Positions 23,467-31,999 of a stretch of DNA of 64,000 bases are shown here, piece after piece. The notes beneath the pieces were generated by a model. The model was not told the origin of the DNA. It made no database searches and saw nothing but the letters and a program-made list of their open reading frames with translations. The first letter of the stretch is position 1; every line of letters starts with the position of its first letter. The translations under genes were made by a program, and so were the position numbers. Source of the stretch: an uncultured Clostridia bacterium (GTDB taxonomy: Bacteria; Bacillota; Clostridia; TANB77; CAG-508); the NCBI GenBank assembly GCA_934167095.1, contig CAKPKE010000003.1:1-64000 (forward strand), given 5' to 3'.

Positions 23467-25626
23467 ATGGAAAATAAAATTAAAAAAGAAAAAAAAACAA
23501 ACGAAAAACACGAATATAAAAGAACTACAGATGAAGAAAAAGTAAAATTGTTTGAAGAATTCTTAGCAGAACATCCTGAAGAGAAAATTAATAGTGAAAC
23601 AGTGTATAAAGGCTATCCTATTGGCACATATGTAATAGCTATGAGACAAAAAATAATATATAAAAAAGGTTATTGCAGTAAAGAAGTAATAGATAAAATG
23701 CAAAAGTTAGGTCTTTTGTATGAAAAAAGAAATGGAATTGACCAAAAGATAGAAAATTTAGCACAATATTGCAAAACTAATCCATATGTCTTTTCAAGAG
23801 AAATACAAAAAATTCCTGAAAGCTTACAAAAAGATTATAGATATATAGTACAGAGAAGATCAAATGGAAAACTTACACAAAGTGTCAGAAATAGATTAGG
23901 TGATATAAGAATTGGTGGAGTGTTTGGCTTCATTGAAAGCGATAGAGAATTATTGAAACAAGGAAAAATAACTGAGAGAGGCCTTATTCAAATATATGAA
24001 GAATTTAATTCTTTAGAGGATTTTAAAAATGCATACATAGAATATTTAGTTGATATGGCAAAACTTAAAGAAGATGAGGATGAAATAAGAAGATATGGAG
24101 AGCCAAATGAACTAGATACAATAAAAGCTGAATTGCAGGAAAAACATAAAAAGATATTTGATTTAAAAGCAGAAAAAGCAATAAATATGCAAAACTTTTA
24201 TAATCTAAATGTTCCACAAGAATATATAAATTTATATGATGGAATTTTTGGACTTCGTGATGATGGTATTATTTTTGACGAAAATACAAGAAGAATATTT
24301 GATAAAATAATAAATGGATTACCACAAAATTGTGCAGAATTGTTAAAAAGCAGATATGGAATAGATGGCAGGGATAGTATAACTTTACGAGAAATTGCAA
24401 AAAAGAAAGGTGTAAATTTTCAAACTATATATGCTCTAAGTGACAAAAGTATAAGAAAAATGAAAACAGAAGCCTATAGGCAAAACTGGCCAAAATCAAA
24501 AAAGATAGCAAATGAAGAATTTATCAGGGCATATTTTGAACATGTAGATGTATTTAGTCAAAATGATAATAATCATTTGCCAAAAGAGGATGTCCAAAAG
24601 CTAAGTGGAATATATCAAAAAAGAGTAAAGAAAATGGATTCTAAAGAAATAAATAAAAGTACAAATATATTCCTACTTGAATTATCAAATGAAGCTAGAG
24701 CGTGTTTAGAAGAAGCTGGATTTGTAACTGTAGAAGATCTTATTAATATTGATGAAGAAAAAATAGAAAGTTTAAGAAAAATAGATCCAAGCGTAATTGA
24801 TGAAATATCAAGTATGATTGAAAGCCTAAAAGAAATTTTGAATAAAAATGAAATTGAAAAATTGGAGAATATTGGAATAGAGGAACTTAGGCTTTCTGTC
24901 AGAACATATAATGCTTTAAAAAGAGGTAGAATAAATACTATTCAAGAGTTAATTAATACACCACCAGAAGAACTTTTAAATTTGAATAATTTAGGTAAAG
25001 TTTGTCTAAAGGAAATTGAAAGTGAATTAAAAAGGATTGGTCTTAAGTTTAAAGAAAAAAGTGTTACAAGTGTGGAAGATTTGAATGTGGCAGAATTACA
25101 AACTAGAAAAGCTGATGAAATAGAAATTAAAGAAATAGGACTAAAAACAAATGTATATAGAAAATTACAGGTAATAGAAATTTACACAGTACAACAATTA
25201 TTAGATAAAACGGATGATGAAATTTTAAATATAAATGGCTTTGGAAGAATGACTTTAAGGGAAATAAAAGATAGACTAATTGAATTAGGCTTTTTGCAAA
25301 GAGATGAAGAACTAAAGAAAGAAGCGGAATTAGAGAAAAAAAGAGAAAAAATTGCTGAACTAGAAAAACGTAAAAGAGAAATTACTAGAAGAATAAAAAC
25401 GCTAGCAAAAGAGATTTTAAGAATGACCAATAGCTCAATCGATACTTACATTACACAATCAATACAAGACGCAGCTCAAGTAATTTCTGAACAGCAACAA
25501 GAATTAAATAAGATATTAGATGAAATAAAAAAAGTAGAACAGCCTGATGTCGATTTACAAAGCCCTAAAGTAGAACCACAAAATCCTAAAAATGAGATTG
25601 AAGAGGAAGATCGCGAACATGAATAA
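23467..25626 (+). CDS. chimeric protein: helicase-associated domain, sigma-4-like HTH and alpha-CTD-like repeats
   Basis: A 719-residue protein with a striking module order. Residues ~20-85 resemble a helicase-associated domain. Residues ~280-335 match sigma region 4 (LPQNCAELLKSRYGIDG, then TLREIAKKKGVNFQTIYAL). Residues ~465-525 are a clear RNA polymerase alpha C-terminal domain (IEELRLSVRTYNALKRGRIN, LNNLGKVCLKEIESEL). A second, diverged copy lies at ~550-610 and a degenerate one at ~397-455. A coiled coil (~612-650) and an acidic tail follow. The start at 23467 has AGAGGGG upstream. It is the first gene of an operon with uvrC, overlapping the next gene by 8 bases. It probably binds DNA or RNA polymerase; the function is unknown. 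Confidence 0.75.
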   Translation: MENKIKKEKKTNEKHEYKRTTDEEKVKLFEEFLAEHPEEKINSETVYKGYPIGTYVIAMRQKIIYKKGYCSKEVIDKMQKLGLLYEKRNGIDQKIENLAQYCKTNPYVFSREIQKIPESLQKDYRYIVQRRSNGKLTQSVRNRLGDIRIGGVFGFIESDRELLKQGKITERGLIQIYEEFNSLEDFKNAYIEYLVDMAKLKEDEDEIRRYGEPNELDTIKAELQEKHKKIFDLKAEKAINMQNFYNLNVPQEYINLYDGIFGLRDDGIIFDENTRRIFDKIINGLPQNCAELLKSRYGIDGRDSITLREIAKKKGVNFQTIYALSDKSIRKMKTEAYRQNWPKSKKIANEEFIRAYFEHVDVFSQNDNNHLPKEDVQKLSGIYQKRVKKMDSKEINKSTNIFLLELSNEARACLEEAGFVTVEDLINIDEEKIESLRKIDPSVIDEISSMIESLKEILNKNEIEKLENIGIEELRLSVRTYNALKRGRINTIQELINTPPEELLNLNNLGKVCLKEIESELKRIGLKFKEKSVTSVEDLNVAELQTRKADEIEIKEIGLKTNVYRKLQVIEIYTVQQLLDKTDDEILNINGFGRMTLREIKDRLIELGFLQRDEELKKEAELEKKREKIAELEKRKREITRRIKTLAKEILRMTNSSIDTYITQSIQDAAQVISEQQQELNKILDEIKKVEQPDVDLQSPKVEPQNPKNEIEEEDREHE

Positions 25627-25813
25627 AAAAGAATTTTTTGAAATTTATCAAAAAGTAAAAAAACAAGAAATAGAAATAAGTACATTAGATAAAGAAACTG
25701 TTAGAAGAATACTATTATTACTATCAGAAGAAATGGAAATTAATAGTAGAAAAATAGAAAATGGAATTAATAAACTAGAGAAAAGTTTAATGGAGAAGAA
25801 AAATAATGTTTGA
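25619..25813 (+). CDS. small helical protein between the chimeric regulator and uvrC
   Basis: A 64-residue protein rich in Lys, Glu and Ile, predicted to be all helix (MNKKEFFEIYQKVKKQEIEI, RRILLLLSEEMEINSRK). It is not recognised. Its ATG overlaps the end of the gene upstream and its end overlaps the uvrC start by 8 bases, which suggests translational coupling in a three-gene operon. The Shine-Dalgarno GAGGAAG is inside the upstream gene. Confidence 0.65.
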   Translation: MNKKEFFEIYQKVKKQEIEISTLDKETVRRILLLLSEEMEINSRKIENGINKLEKSLMEKKNNV

Positions 25814-27665
25814 TATAGAAGCGGAACTAAAAAAACTGCCTAATAAACCAGGTGTATATATTATGCATGATAAAGATGACAAAATTATATATGTTGGAAA
25901 AGCTGTAGTTTTGAAAAATAGAGTAAGGCAGTATTTTAGAAAAAATAAAAAAACAAAAAGAATTCAAAATATGGTTGCTTTGGTAGACCATTTTGAGTAT
26001 ATAGTTTGCGATAATGAAGCAGAAGCTTTAATATTAGAGTGTAATTTAATAAAAAAGAATATGCCCAAATTTAATGTGCTTCTAAAAGATGATAAAACAT
26101 ATCCATATATAAAAATAAATGTAAAAGCTGATTATCCAGATTTATATATAACAAGAAGAATTTTAAATGATGGTGCAAAATATTTTGGACCTTATGCAAA
26201 TTCTGGCAGTGCAAAAGAAATGATAGATTTTATAAAATCAAGATATAAAATAAGACAATGCAAAAGTTTTAAGTATAAAGATAGACCTTGTCTAAACTAT
26301 CATATAAAAAAGTGCATGGCACCATGTATGGGATATGTGTCAAAGGAAGAATATAGAAAGCAAATTGATGAAATAATAGCAATTTTAGAAGGAAAGACCG
26401 ATTCTCTAAAAAAAGAACTTGAAAAAGAAATGTTAGAAGCCTCTAAAAAAATGGAGTACGAAAAGGCACAAGAATTAAGAGATAAAATTTTGGCAATAGA
26501 AAGAATTTCACAAAGACAAAAAGTTTCTAACATGTCTGAAAATGATATTGATGTAATTGGTCTTGCAAGAAAAGATAATGAAGTTTGTATAGAAATGTTT
26601 TATGTGCGAAATAGCAAAATGATTGGAAGAGAGCATTTCATATTTAAAGGTCTAGAAGATGAAGAAGATAGTGAAATTTTATCAAGTTTTATCAAACAAT
26701 ATTATGTTGGAAGAACCATACTTCCCAATAAAATAATGATAAGAGATGAAATTGAAGATAAAGATACAATTGAAATGTGGCTAACTGGCGTTGCAAATAG
26801 AAAAGTAGAAATAAAAACTCCACAAAAAGGAGAAAAATTAAGATTTGTTGAAATGGCTGAAAACAATGCTCTTATAACTCTTAAAAATAAAGAAAAGGAC
26901 AAATACAATATTTTGGCAGAGTTAAAGCAGGTGCTAAATTTAGAGGTGCTTCCAAGAAAAATCGAAAGCTTTGATATTTCTAACTTATCAGGAACAAATC
27001 AAGTTGCTGGAATGAGTGTAATGCAAGATGGCGTTATAAAAAAGAGCATGGCAAGAAGATTTAAAGTAAAAACAGTATTTGGACAAGATGATCCTAAATG
27101 TATGGAAGAAGTGGTAACAAGGAGGCTAAGACATTCAGTAAAAATGCTTAATAATGGCGACAGCAGTGGCTTTGGAGATCTTCCAGACTTAATTCTTGCT
27201 GATGGTGGTATTACTCAAATAAGAGCAATAAAACAGGCAATAAAAAATGTTAATAATGAAATAAAAGCTGTTGCAAAAGAAAAAAATATAGAACTTACTC
27301 AAAAAGATTTAGTAAACATTCCGGTATTTGGTATGGTAAAAAATGATAAGCACCAAACTAGAGCATTAATGAATGATGAAAGAGCTGAATTTGAAATTTC
27401 ACAAACTCTATTTAATACAATAACAATGTTCCAAGACTCTGTCCATGATACAGCTATTGGATATCATAAAAAGCTAAGAAATGAGGAAGTGACAAAATCT
27501 GAACTTGATAATGTATCTGGAATTGGTACAGTAAAAAAGGTAGAGCTATTAAAAAAATTCGGAAGTATTCAAAGAATAAAAGATGCAAGTACTGAGGAAA
27601 TTGCAGAAACTAAAGGAATAAATTTAGAGTTAGCAAAGAAAATTAAAGAAACATTAGAAAATTAG
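25806..27665 (+). CDS. uvrC: excinuclease ABC subunit C
   Basis: A 619-residue UvrC, the nuclease that makes both cuts in nucleotide excision repair. The N-terminal GIY-YIG domain (PGVYIMHDKDDKIIYVGKA), the Cys-rich link (RQCKSF..RPCLNYHIKKCMAPC), the UVR segment, the RNase H-like domain (ESFDISNLSGTNQVAGMSV, DLILADGG) and C-terminal helix-hairpin-helix repeats (VSGIGTVKKVELLKKFGS) are all present. No LexA box was noticed at this operon's promoter. Confidence 0.96.
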   Translation: MFDIEAELKKLPNKPGVYIMHDKDDKIIYVGKAVVLKNRVRQYFRKNKKTKRIQNMVALVDHFEYIVCDNEAEALILECNLIKKNMPKFNVLLKDDKTYPYIKINVKADYPDLYITRRILNDGAKYFGPYANSGSAKEMIDFIKSRYKIRQCKSFKYKDRPCLNYHIKKCMAPCMGYVSKEEYRKQIDEIIAILEGKTDSLKKELEKEMLEASKKMEYEKAQELRDKILAIERISQRQKVSNMSENDIDVIGLARKDNEVCIEMFYVRNSKMIGREHFIFKGLEDEEDSEILSSFIKQYYVGRTILPNKIMIRDEIEDKDTIEMWLTGVANRKVEIKTPQKGEKLRFVEMAENNALITLKNKEKDKYNILAELKQVLNLEVLPRKIESFDISNLSGTNQVAGMSVMQDGVIKKSMARRFKVKTVFGQDDPKCMEEVVTRRLRHSVKMLNNGDSSGFGDLPDLILADGGITQIRAIKQAIKNVNNEIKAVAKEKNIELTQKDLVNIPVFGMVKNDKHQTRALMNDERAEFEISQTLFNTITMFQDSVHDTAIGYHKKLRNEEVTKSELDNVSGIGTVKKVELLKKFGSIQRIKDASTEEIAETKGINLELAKKIKETLEN

Positions 27666-27776
27666 TCTATTTATAAAGAATTGTGCCATACGAAAGTTTG
27701 CATATTTGTAGGACAAGTTGAATAAAATATAATATCAAAAGAATATAATGCAGTAATACTGCAAAAGGGGGATTTT

Positions 27777-27974
27777 ATGGAATATTCTAAAGATATTATA
27801 TTAAATACAAAATTCACAGAAAGTGAAGAAAAAGTGGAAAAAGGCAAAGGAAAATTTATAAATAGCATCAAAAAACATAAAGTTATGACACTAATAGTTG
27901 TAAGCTGTGGTGCATTAATAGCGATGGATTACATGCTAGTACATAGCTTTATAGAAATATTACAAAGAATCTAA
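27777..27974 (+). CDS. small single-pass membrane protein, unknown
   Basis: A 65-residue protein with a charged N-terminal half (EKVEKGKGK) and one membrane helix near residues 37-58 (VMTLIVVSCGALIAMDYML). It is not recognised. The Shine-Dalgarno GGGGG lies 6 bases before the ATG. A GCAGT/ACTGC hairpin lies in the leader (27750-27762). It has its own terminator (27980-28025). Confidence 0.6.
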   Translation: MEYSKDIILNTKFTESEEKVEKGKGKFINSIKKHKVMTLIVVSCGALIAMDYMLVHSFIEILQRI

Positions 27975-27979
27975 AAAAG

Positions 27980-28025
27980 ACTTCATATCTTAACTTGTGG
28001 TAAAGTTAAAGATATGAAGTTTTTT
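27980..28025. terminator. bidirectional terminator between the small membrane protein and the XRE gene
   Basis: An ACTTCATATCTT arm pairs with AAGATATGAAGT across a structured loop. Ts follow on both strands. Confidence 0.85.
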
Positions 28026-28272
28026 AATCATTATTATTTTCTTGTTCAGCAGTATCAAATACTTCATTTGTAAAAAATTCGCCAAGGGTAATATTAAATC
28101 CTTCGCAAATATGAAGTAAAGTATCGATTTTTATTAATTCAGTTTTTCCACTCATAAATGTAGAAATAGTAGAACATGGAATACCAGACATTTTGCATAA
28201 TTTCCAGATATTCATATTTTTTTCTTTTAAATAATATTTTATTCTTTTTCTAATAGCATCTGACAATTTCAT
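28024..28272 (-). CDS. XRE-family transcriptional regulator
   Basis: An 82-residue protein that is almost only a Cro/CI helix-turn-helix (IRKRIKYYLKEKNMNIWKLC, SGIPCSTISTFMSGKTELIK). It likely represses DNA near itself. A perfect 10-bp palindrome with a one-base centre (28315-28335) lies between it and the divergent pilin-like gene and is a natural operator candidate. The Shine-Dalgarno is AAGGAG. Its target and signal are unknown. Confidence 0.85.
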   Translation of the reverse strand: MKLSDAIRKRIKYYLKEKNMNIWKLCKMSGIPCSTISTFMSGKTELIKIDTLLHICEGFNITLGEFFTNEVFDTAEQENNND

Positions 28273-28314
28273 TAATAAAAATAACTCCTTTTTCTATTTA
28301 ATGAAATTATATAT

Positions 28315-28335
28315 AAGTATAAAATTTTTATACTT
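28315..28335. promoter_or_regulatory. palindromic operator candidate between the XRE gene and the pilin-like gene
   Basis: AAGTATAAAA (28315-28324) and TTTTATACTT (28326-28335) are exact reverse complements with one base between. A second inverted repeat, ATTGAAAT/ATTTCAAT, lies nearby (28346-28374). Confidence 0.6.
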
Positions 28336-28385
28336 TGGCGAATTGAAATAAAATAAAAAATATTTCAATTAATCGAAGTAGTTTG

Positions 28386-28414
28386 TTGCATTGAAAAAAT
28401 CGGTGTGCTATAAT
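28386..28414 (+). promoter_or_regulatory. sigma-A promoter of the pilin/FGE-like gene
   Basis: TTGCAT and TATAAT are separated by 17 bases. The -10 element ends 54 bases before the chosen start at 28469. Confidence 0.7.
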
Positions 28415-28468
28415 TTAAATAACTTCAATGTACCAAACTATATGAACAAGAGAAAAAGGAGAATGAAT

Positions 28469-29596
28469 ATGAAGAAGAATAAAGGCATAACATTAGTGGC
28501 ACTAGTGACAACAATAGTAATTTTACTAATTCTATCAGGTGCATCAATTAATTTAGTATTAGGAGAAAATGGACTAATAACAAATGCAAAATTAGCAACT
28601 AAAAAGGTTCAAGAAGATGAAAAATCAGAAGAAAAAGATATTGAAAATACAAGTGATGAAATAATGAAACAACTAACCGGAAGTAATTTTATTAATGGAG
28701 CACCGATTCCTGATGGATTCTATTATGTGGGAGGAATTAGAGATAAAGGAGTTGTAATTTCTGACTCAATAGATGATAAAGATAAATATGCAAATCAAGT
28801 AGATGTTGGAAATGATTTAGTAGGAAATCAATATGTATGGGTACCGGTAAATAATGCTAGTAAATTCTATAATGTAGATAATAATGGAATTGAATTGCTA
28901 GGTGGCACAGGGGTAAAGACATATAAATATTCAGTAAGTAGCTATGAAACGATGAATCTTCCTGGCAAAGTAGGCTATAGAGAGCCAGATACTGTATATT
29001 ACTATGATAATGATGAAAAAGCAAAAGAAACTGGTTTTGAGAATTTTGAAGAGATGGCAAATTTAGTCAGTAACGAATATAGTGAAATGATTGAAAGCAT
29101 GGAGAAATATAGAGGCTTCTATATAGGAAGATATGAACTAAGTGAAAATGGAGAAGCAAAAGGAAATCCAATAACTAGTGTTACTTGGTATCAATTATAT
29201 AAAAATTGTAAAGAATTAAATAATACAGAAAATGTAAAACCTAGGATGATTGGTGGAATACAGTGGGATGCTGTATGTGAATGGCTAGAAAATTGTGGAT
29301 ATAATGTGCAAGATTCTGAATCATGGGGAAATTATGAAGATGACGATGAAGAAAAAAGAGTATTACAAGAAACAGGTTTAAATGAGAAATATAAAGCAAA
29401 TAATATATATGACTTTGCTGGAAATTGTGCAGAATGGACACAAGAAGCAAGTAATGTAATACATAGAACAGCAAGAGATTTTAAAAATAGAGATAGTGTA
29501 AAGGCCAAACAAAGTGTAATAAACAGAAATCCTCACGTAGCACCCGTTACAACATATCAAAGTGTTGGAACACGAGCAATGCTTATATTAAAGTAA
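28469..29596 (+). CDS. pilin-signal protein with C-terminal formylglycine-enzyme-like (C-lectin) domain
   Basis: A 375-residue protein. The N-terminus MKKNKGITLVALVTTIVILL is a type IV pilin/pseudopilin prepilin signal (Gly-Ile-Thr-Leu start), followed by GASINLVLGENGLI. The C-terminal part resembles the FGE-sulfatase/C-lectin fold (YVWVPVNN, SVTWYQLYKNCKELN, IYDFAGNCAEWTQEA, VGTRAMLIL). It is probably surface-displayed and non-enzymatic. The ATG at 28469 has AAGGAG 7 bases upstream; earlier ATGs fit less well. It shares its N-terminus with genes at 31003 (minus) and 51875. Confidence 0.75.
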   Translation: MKKNKGITLVALVTTIVILLILSGASINLVLGENGLITNAKLATKKVQEDEKSEEKDIENTSDEIMKQLTGSNFINGAPIPDGFYYVGGIRDKGVVISDSIDDKDKYANQVDVGNDLVGNQYVWVPVNNASKFYNVDNNGIELLGGTGVKTYKYSVSSYETMNLPGKVGYREPDTVYYYDNDEKAKETGFENFEEMANLVSNEYSEMIESMEKYRGFYIGRYELSENGEAKGNPITSVTWYQLYKNCKELNNTENVKPRMIGGIQWDAVCEWLENCGYNVQDSESWGNYEDDDEEKRVLQETGLNEKYKANNIYDFAGNCAEWTQEASNVIHRTARDFKNRDSVKAKQSVINRNPHVAPVTTYQSVGTRAMLILK

Positions 29597-29599
29597 AAA

Positions 29600-29630
29600 A
29601 ACTGCACTTCATTGTGCAGTTTTAATTTTA
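29600..29630. terminator. bidirectional terminator
   Basis: AACTGCAC (29600-29607) pairs with GTGCAGTT (29614-29621), with an A-run upstream and TTTAATTTT downstream. Confidence 0.85.
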
Positions 29631-31003
29631 TTGCCAATATAAAATTGGGTAGCCATTATTTATATTATTTGAATCTGGTTTAAAAGCAGAACCGAGTTCG
29701 GAATAAGCAAATTTTAGTTGAGAAATAGATAATGATTTTACACCATCTCTAATAGAAGTATCATTTGAATTATTTATAGTGTTTTCTAAGTAATAACAAG
29801 AGGTGATTGTACCTGGGTTATTTATATGTCCAACAATTCCTGACATTGGAGAATTACCCGTAATAATACCAGAACTATAACAATTTGAAATAGAACTTCC
29901 ATCTCTAATATAACCAGTTATTCCGCCAATTATGGATGAACCAGAAACAGAACCTACATTATAACAATTATTAATTGAAGAATTTGTATAAGTATATCCA
30001 GAAATTCCACCAATATAGCTATTATTTCCTTGGATTGAACCTGAATTATAACTGTTTTCAATAATTGAGGTAGATGTACAATATCCAACTATTCCGCCAA
30101 TATTTACATTGTTTTCAAGTCCAGTCATATTACCTGAATTATAACAATTATTAACTTTACTATTAACAAGAATTCCAACTATTCCACCAAAACTATTAGC
30201 AGAATTGGAAAGAGAAGAAGCATTAGAACAATTTTCAATTAGACTATTTTGATATGCATATCCTACTAAAGAAGATGTTCCTACACCACCAGAAATATTA
30301 CAATTATCAGATATATGGATATTCTTTATAGTTGAACTTTTTATAAAAGCAAATAATCCTTTTACTTTTTCGGTAGAATTAATATATATTCCAGATATTG
30401 AATGATTCTTACCATCAAATGTTCCGCAAAAAAGAATATTATTTTCATCATCTGGACCAGTAGAAGTGTTTTTATATATACCAATAGGTTCCCATTCTTC
30501 ATTTATGTCTAGTGTAATGTCATTAGTTAAATATACATATTTCCCATTAAAAGAATTGCCTGAGTTTACAGCATCTCTAAAATTCTTTAAATCATCTACA
30601 GAACTTATTGCTATTGCATCCGAACTAGATTTTGTATTACCTGAGTTGTCAATGTAATATTGTTGATCAGAACCAGTAATACTAACTGTAAAACTTCCAT
30701 CACCATTATTTGAAACTGTAGCTTTATTAGAACCTAGCTGATTATCCAAGGCATTTTGTAAATCAGAACCGAGAAAAATCTTGATAATTAGCACTTCCTA
30801 ATTGAACTGATGAAACAGCAAATTGTATTTGTTCTAGTTCTGAAGCTTCTTCTGTTTTACTTTTACTTTCGCGAGCTTTGCTAATAAGGCCGGTTATTTC
30901 CTAAAACCATGGAGATACTAACACCAGCAAGAATTAATAAAATAACAATAGTAACAATTAATGCAATTAAAGTTATTCCTTTTTGATTAATTAAATTTTT
31001 CAT
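29628..31003 (-). pseudogene. broken pilin-signal protein with GLUG-type repeats
   Basis: On the minus strand the ATG at 31003 (Shine-Dalgarno AAAGGA) opens with MKNLINQKGITLIALIVTIV, a pilin signal. The frame breaks near GGAAATAACCGG (about 30890-30905), where paralogues read VLGENGLI. The second frame continues as LISKARESKSKTEEASELEQ and breaks again near a T-run at about 30775-30785. The third frame runs from about 30780 to the stop with at least five GLUG-like repeats (GGIVG/GGISG..NCYN). Each break is a +1 shift, so they do not cancel. It is a pseudogene unless the assembly is wrong. GLUG repeats occur on surface proteins. Confidence 0.75.
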
Positions 31004-31136
31004 AGTTAAAATAATCCTTTCATTTTTCTTTAGATTATTTACATGTTATCATAATTGAAATTACTTTGCAAGCATAAATAGGTGCATAATTATTGCAAAA
31101 AATTATGTACAATATCTTGCAAGGGAGGCTAGTAAT

Positions 31137-31328
31137 ATGAATAAACTAAAAATACCAGAAAACCACAGTGGAGTTAGTAAAACTCTTAGGTTGCCAGAAA
31201 ATATAGTAGAGGATATACAAAGTCTTGCAGATATTAAAAATTTATCATTTAATAAAGTTGTAATATCATTATTGGAGTTTAGCCTAGAAAATTTAGATGA
31301 AAAAGATAAAGCAAAAATTCAAAAATAG
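31137..31328 (+). CDS. ribbon-helix-helix (CopG/Arc-like) small protein
   Basis: A 63-residue protein. SKTLRLPENIVEDIQSLADI (14-33), then LSFNKVVISLLEFSLENL fit a ribbon-helix-helix DNA-binding domain. The Shine-Dalgarno GGAGG is 8 bases from the ATG. Three TTGCAA palindromes (31066, 31093 and 31117) lie in its upstream region and may be operators. No partner toxin is adjacent on the same strand. It could regulate itself or the pilin-like genes. Confidence 0.65.
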   Translation: MNKLKIPENHSGVSKTLRLPENIVEDIQSLADIKNLSFNKVVISLLEFSLENLDEKDKAKIQK

Positions 31329-31352
31329 ATAGACTATTGTGGTCTATCTTTT
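31326..31352 (+). terminator. terminator after the RHH gene
   Basis: AGATAGAC (31326-31333) pairs with GTCTATCT (31341-31348), followed by a short T-run. Confidence 0.7.
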
Positions 31353-31599
31353 AACTTAAAATAGAGATAGTTGTATCATTATCCAAATAAATTGTAATAC
31401 TTGTTTCTGTTAAATTAAAATCATATATTTGCGTCATATTAATAATAAGATAATTATCACTAGAATTATCAGTGATTTTCAATATATCATATTCAATATG
31501 ATAATTTAAGCTATTAATTGTATATTGTAGTTTTAAAAATCCATCTAAAGCTATTATAATTTTTTTACCAATTAATTTATCTAAAATATTATTTATCAT
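31351..31599 (-). CDS. small beta-rich protein, unknown
   Basis: An 82-residue protein not recognised by me. It reads MINNILDKLIGKKIIIALDG, then alternating hydrophobic strands (YHIEYDILKITD, NYLIINMTQIYDF, ETSITIYLD). An SH3- or YabP-like small barrel is possible but not supported by a firm motif. The start at 31599 has AAGAGG 7 bases upstream; a longer reading from 31647 lacks one. Confidence 0.5.
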   Translation of the reverse strand: MINNILDKLIGKKIIIALDGFLKLQYTINSLNYHIEYDILKITDNSSDNYLIINMTQIYDFNLTETSITIYLDNDTTISILS

Positions 31600-31739
31600 T
31601 TTGTACCTCTTAAAATAATTTTTACCCAATAAGATAAATTTATACATGAAAAATTATTGCTAATTTCTAAATAAAAACTTGATAAATAATAAAAATTATC
31701 ATATAATAAAGTAAGGAAAGTAAGAAAGGAGAAATGCTT

Positions 31740-31997
31740 ATGGAACTTGCAAAAGTAACTACAAAAGGACAAATAACTATTCCAAAGGCGATACGCGATT
31801 TTTTACAAATAAAAGAGGGAAGTAAAATAATATTTTTACAAAAAGGGAATGACATAGTTATAAAAAATGCAGCTATGATAGCATTAGAAAAAATACAAGA
31901 TGCTTTTGATGGCGAAGCAGAGAGATTAGGATTGGAAACAGAAGAAGATGTTGTAAAAATGGTTAAAGAATATAGAAAGGAAAGAAAGAAGGATTAG
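31740..31997 (+). CDS. AbrB/MazE-type antitoxin
   Basis: An 85-residue protein with an N-terminal SpoVT-AbrB swapped-hairpin domain (AKVTTKGQITIPKAIRDFL, EGSKIIFLQKGNDIVI) and a charged C-terminal tail that should hold the toxin. It starts 2 bases upstream of the PIN gene's frame (gap of 2), the usual antitoxin-first order. The ATG at 31740 has AAGGAG 8 bases upstream. The protein likely represses the operon. Confidence 0.85.
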   Translation: MELAKVTTKGQITIPKAIRDFLQIKEGSKIIFLQKGNDIVIKNAAMIALEKIQDAFDGEAERLGLETEEDVVKMVKEYRKERKKD

Positions 31998-31999
31998 TT

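Noticed and set aside
25182..25430. Many antisense ORFs in coding regions, such as this one
   Set aside because: They mirror codon bias of genes on the other strand, lack ribosome binding sites and encode low-complexity hydrophobic or Ser-rich text.
28469..29596. FGE-like pilin gene as a second DGR target
   Set aside because: Its 3' codons (AGA, ACA, CAA, GTA) do not show the AAC/AAT-derived pattern clearly.
29628..30794. Intact 388-residue GLUG protein starting at 30794
   Set aside because: The ATG has no ribosome binding site, and the missing pilin N-terminus lies just upstream in other frames, so it is the 3' part of a broken gene.
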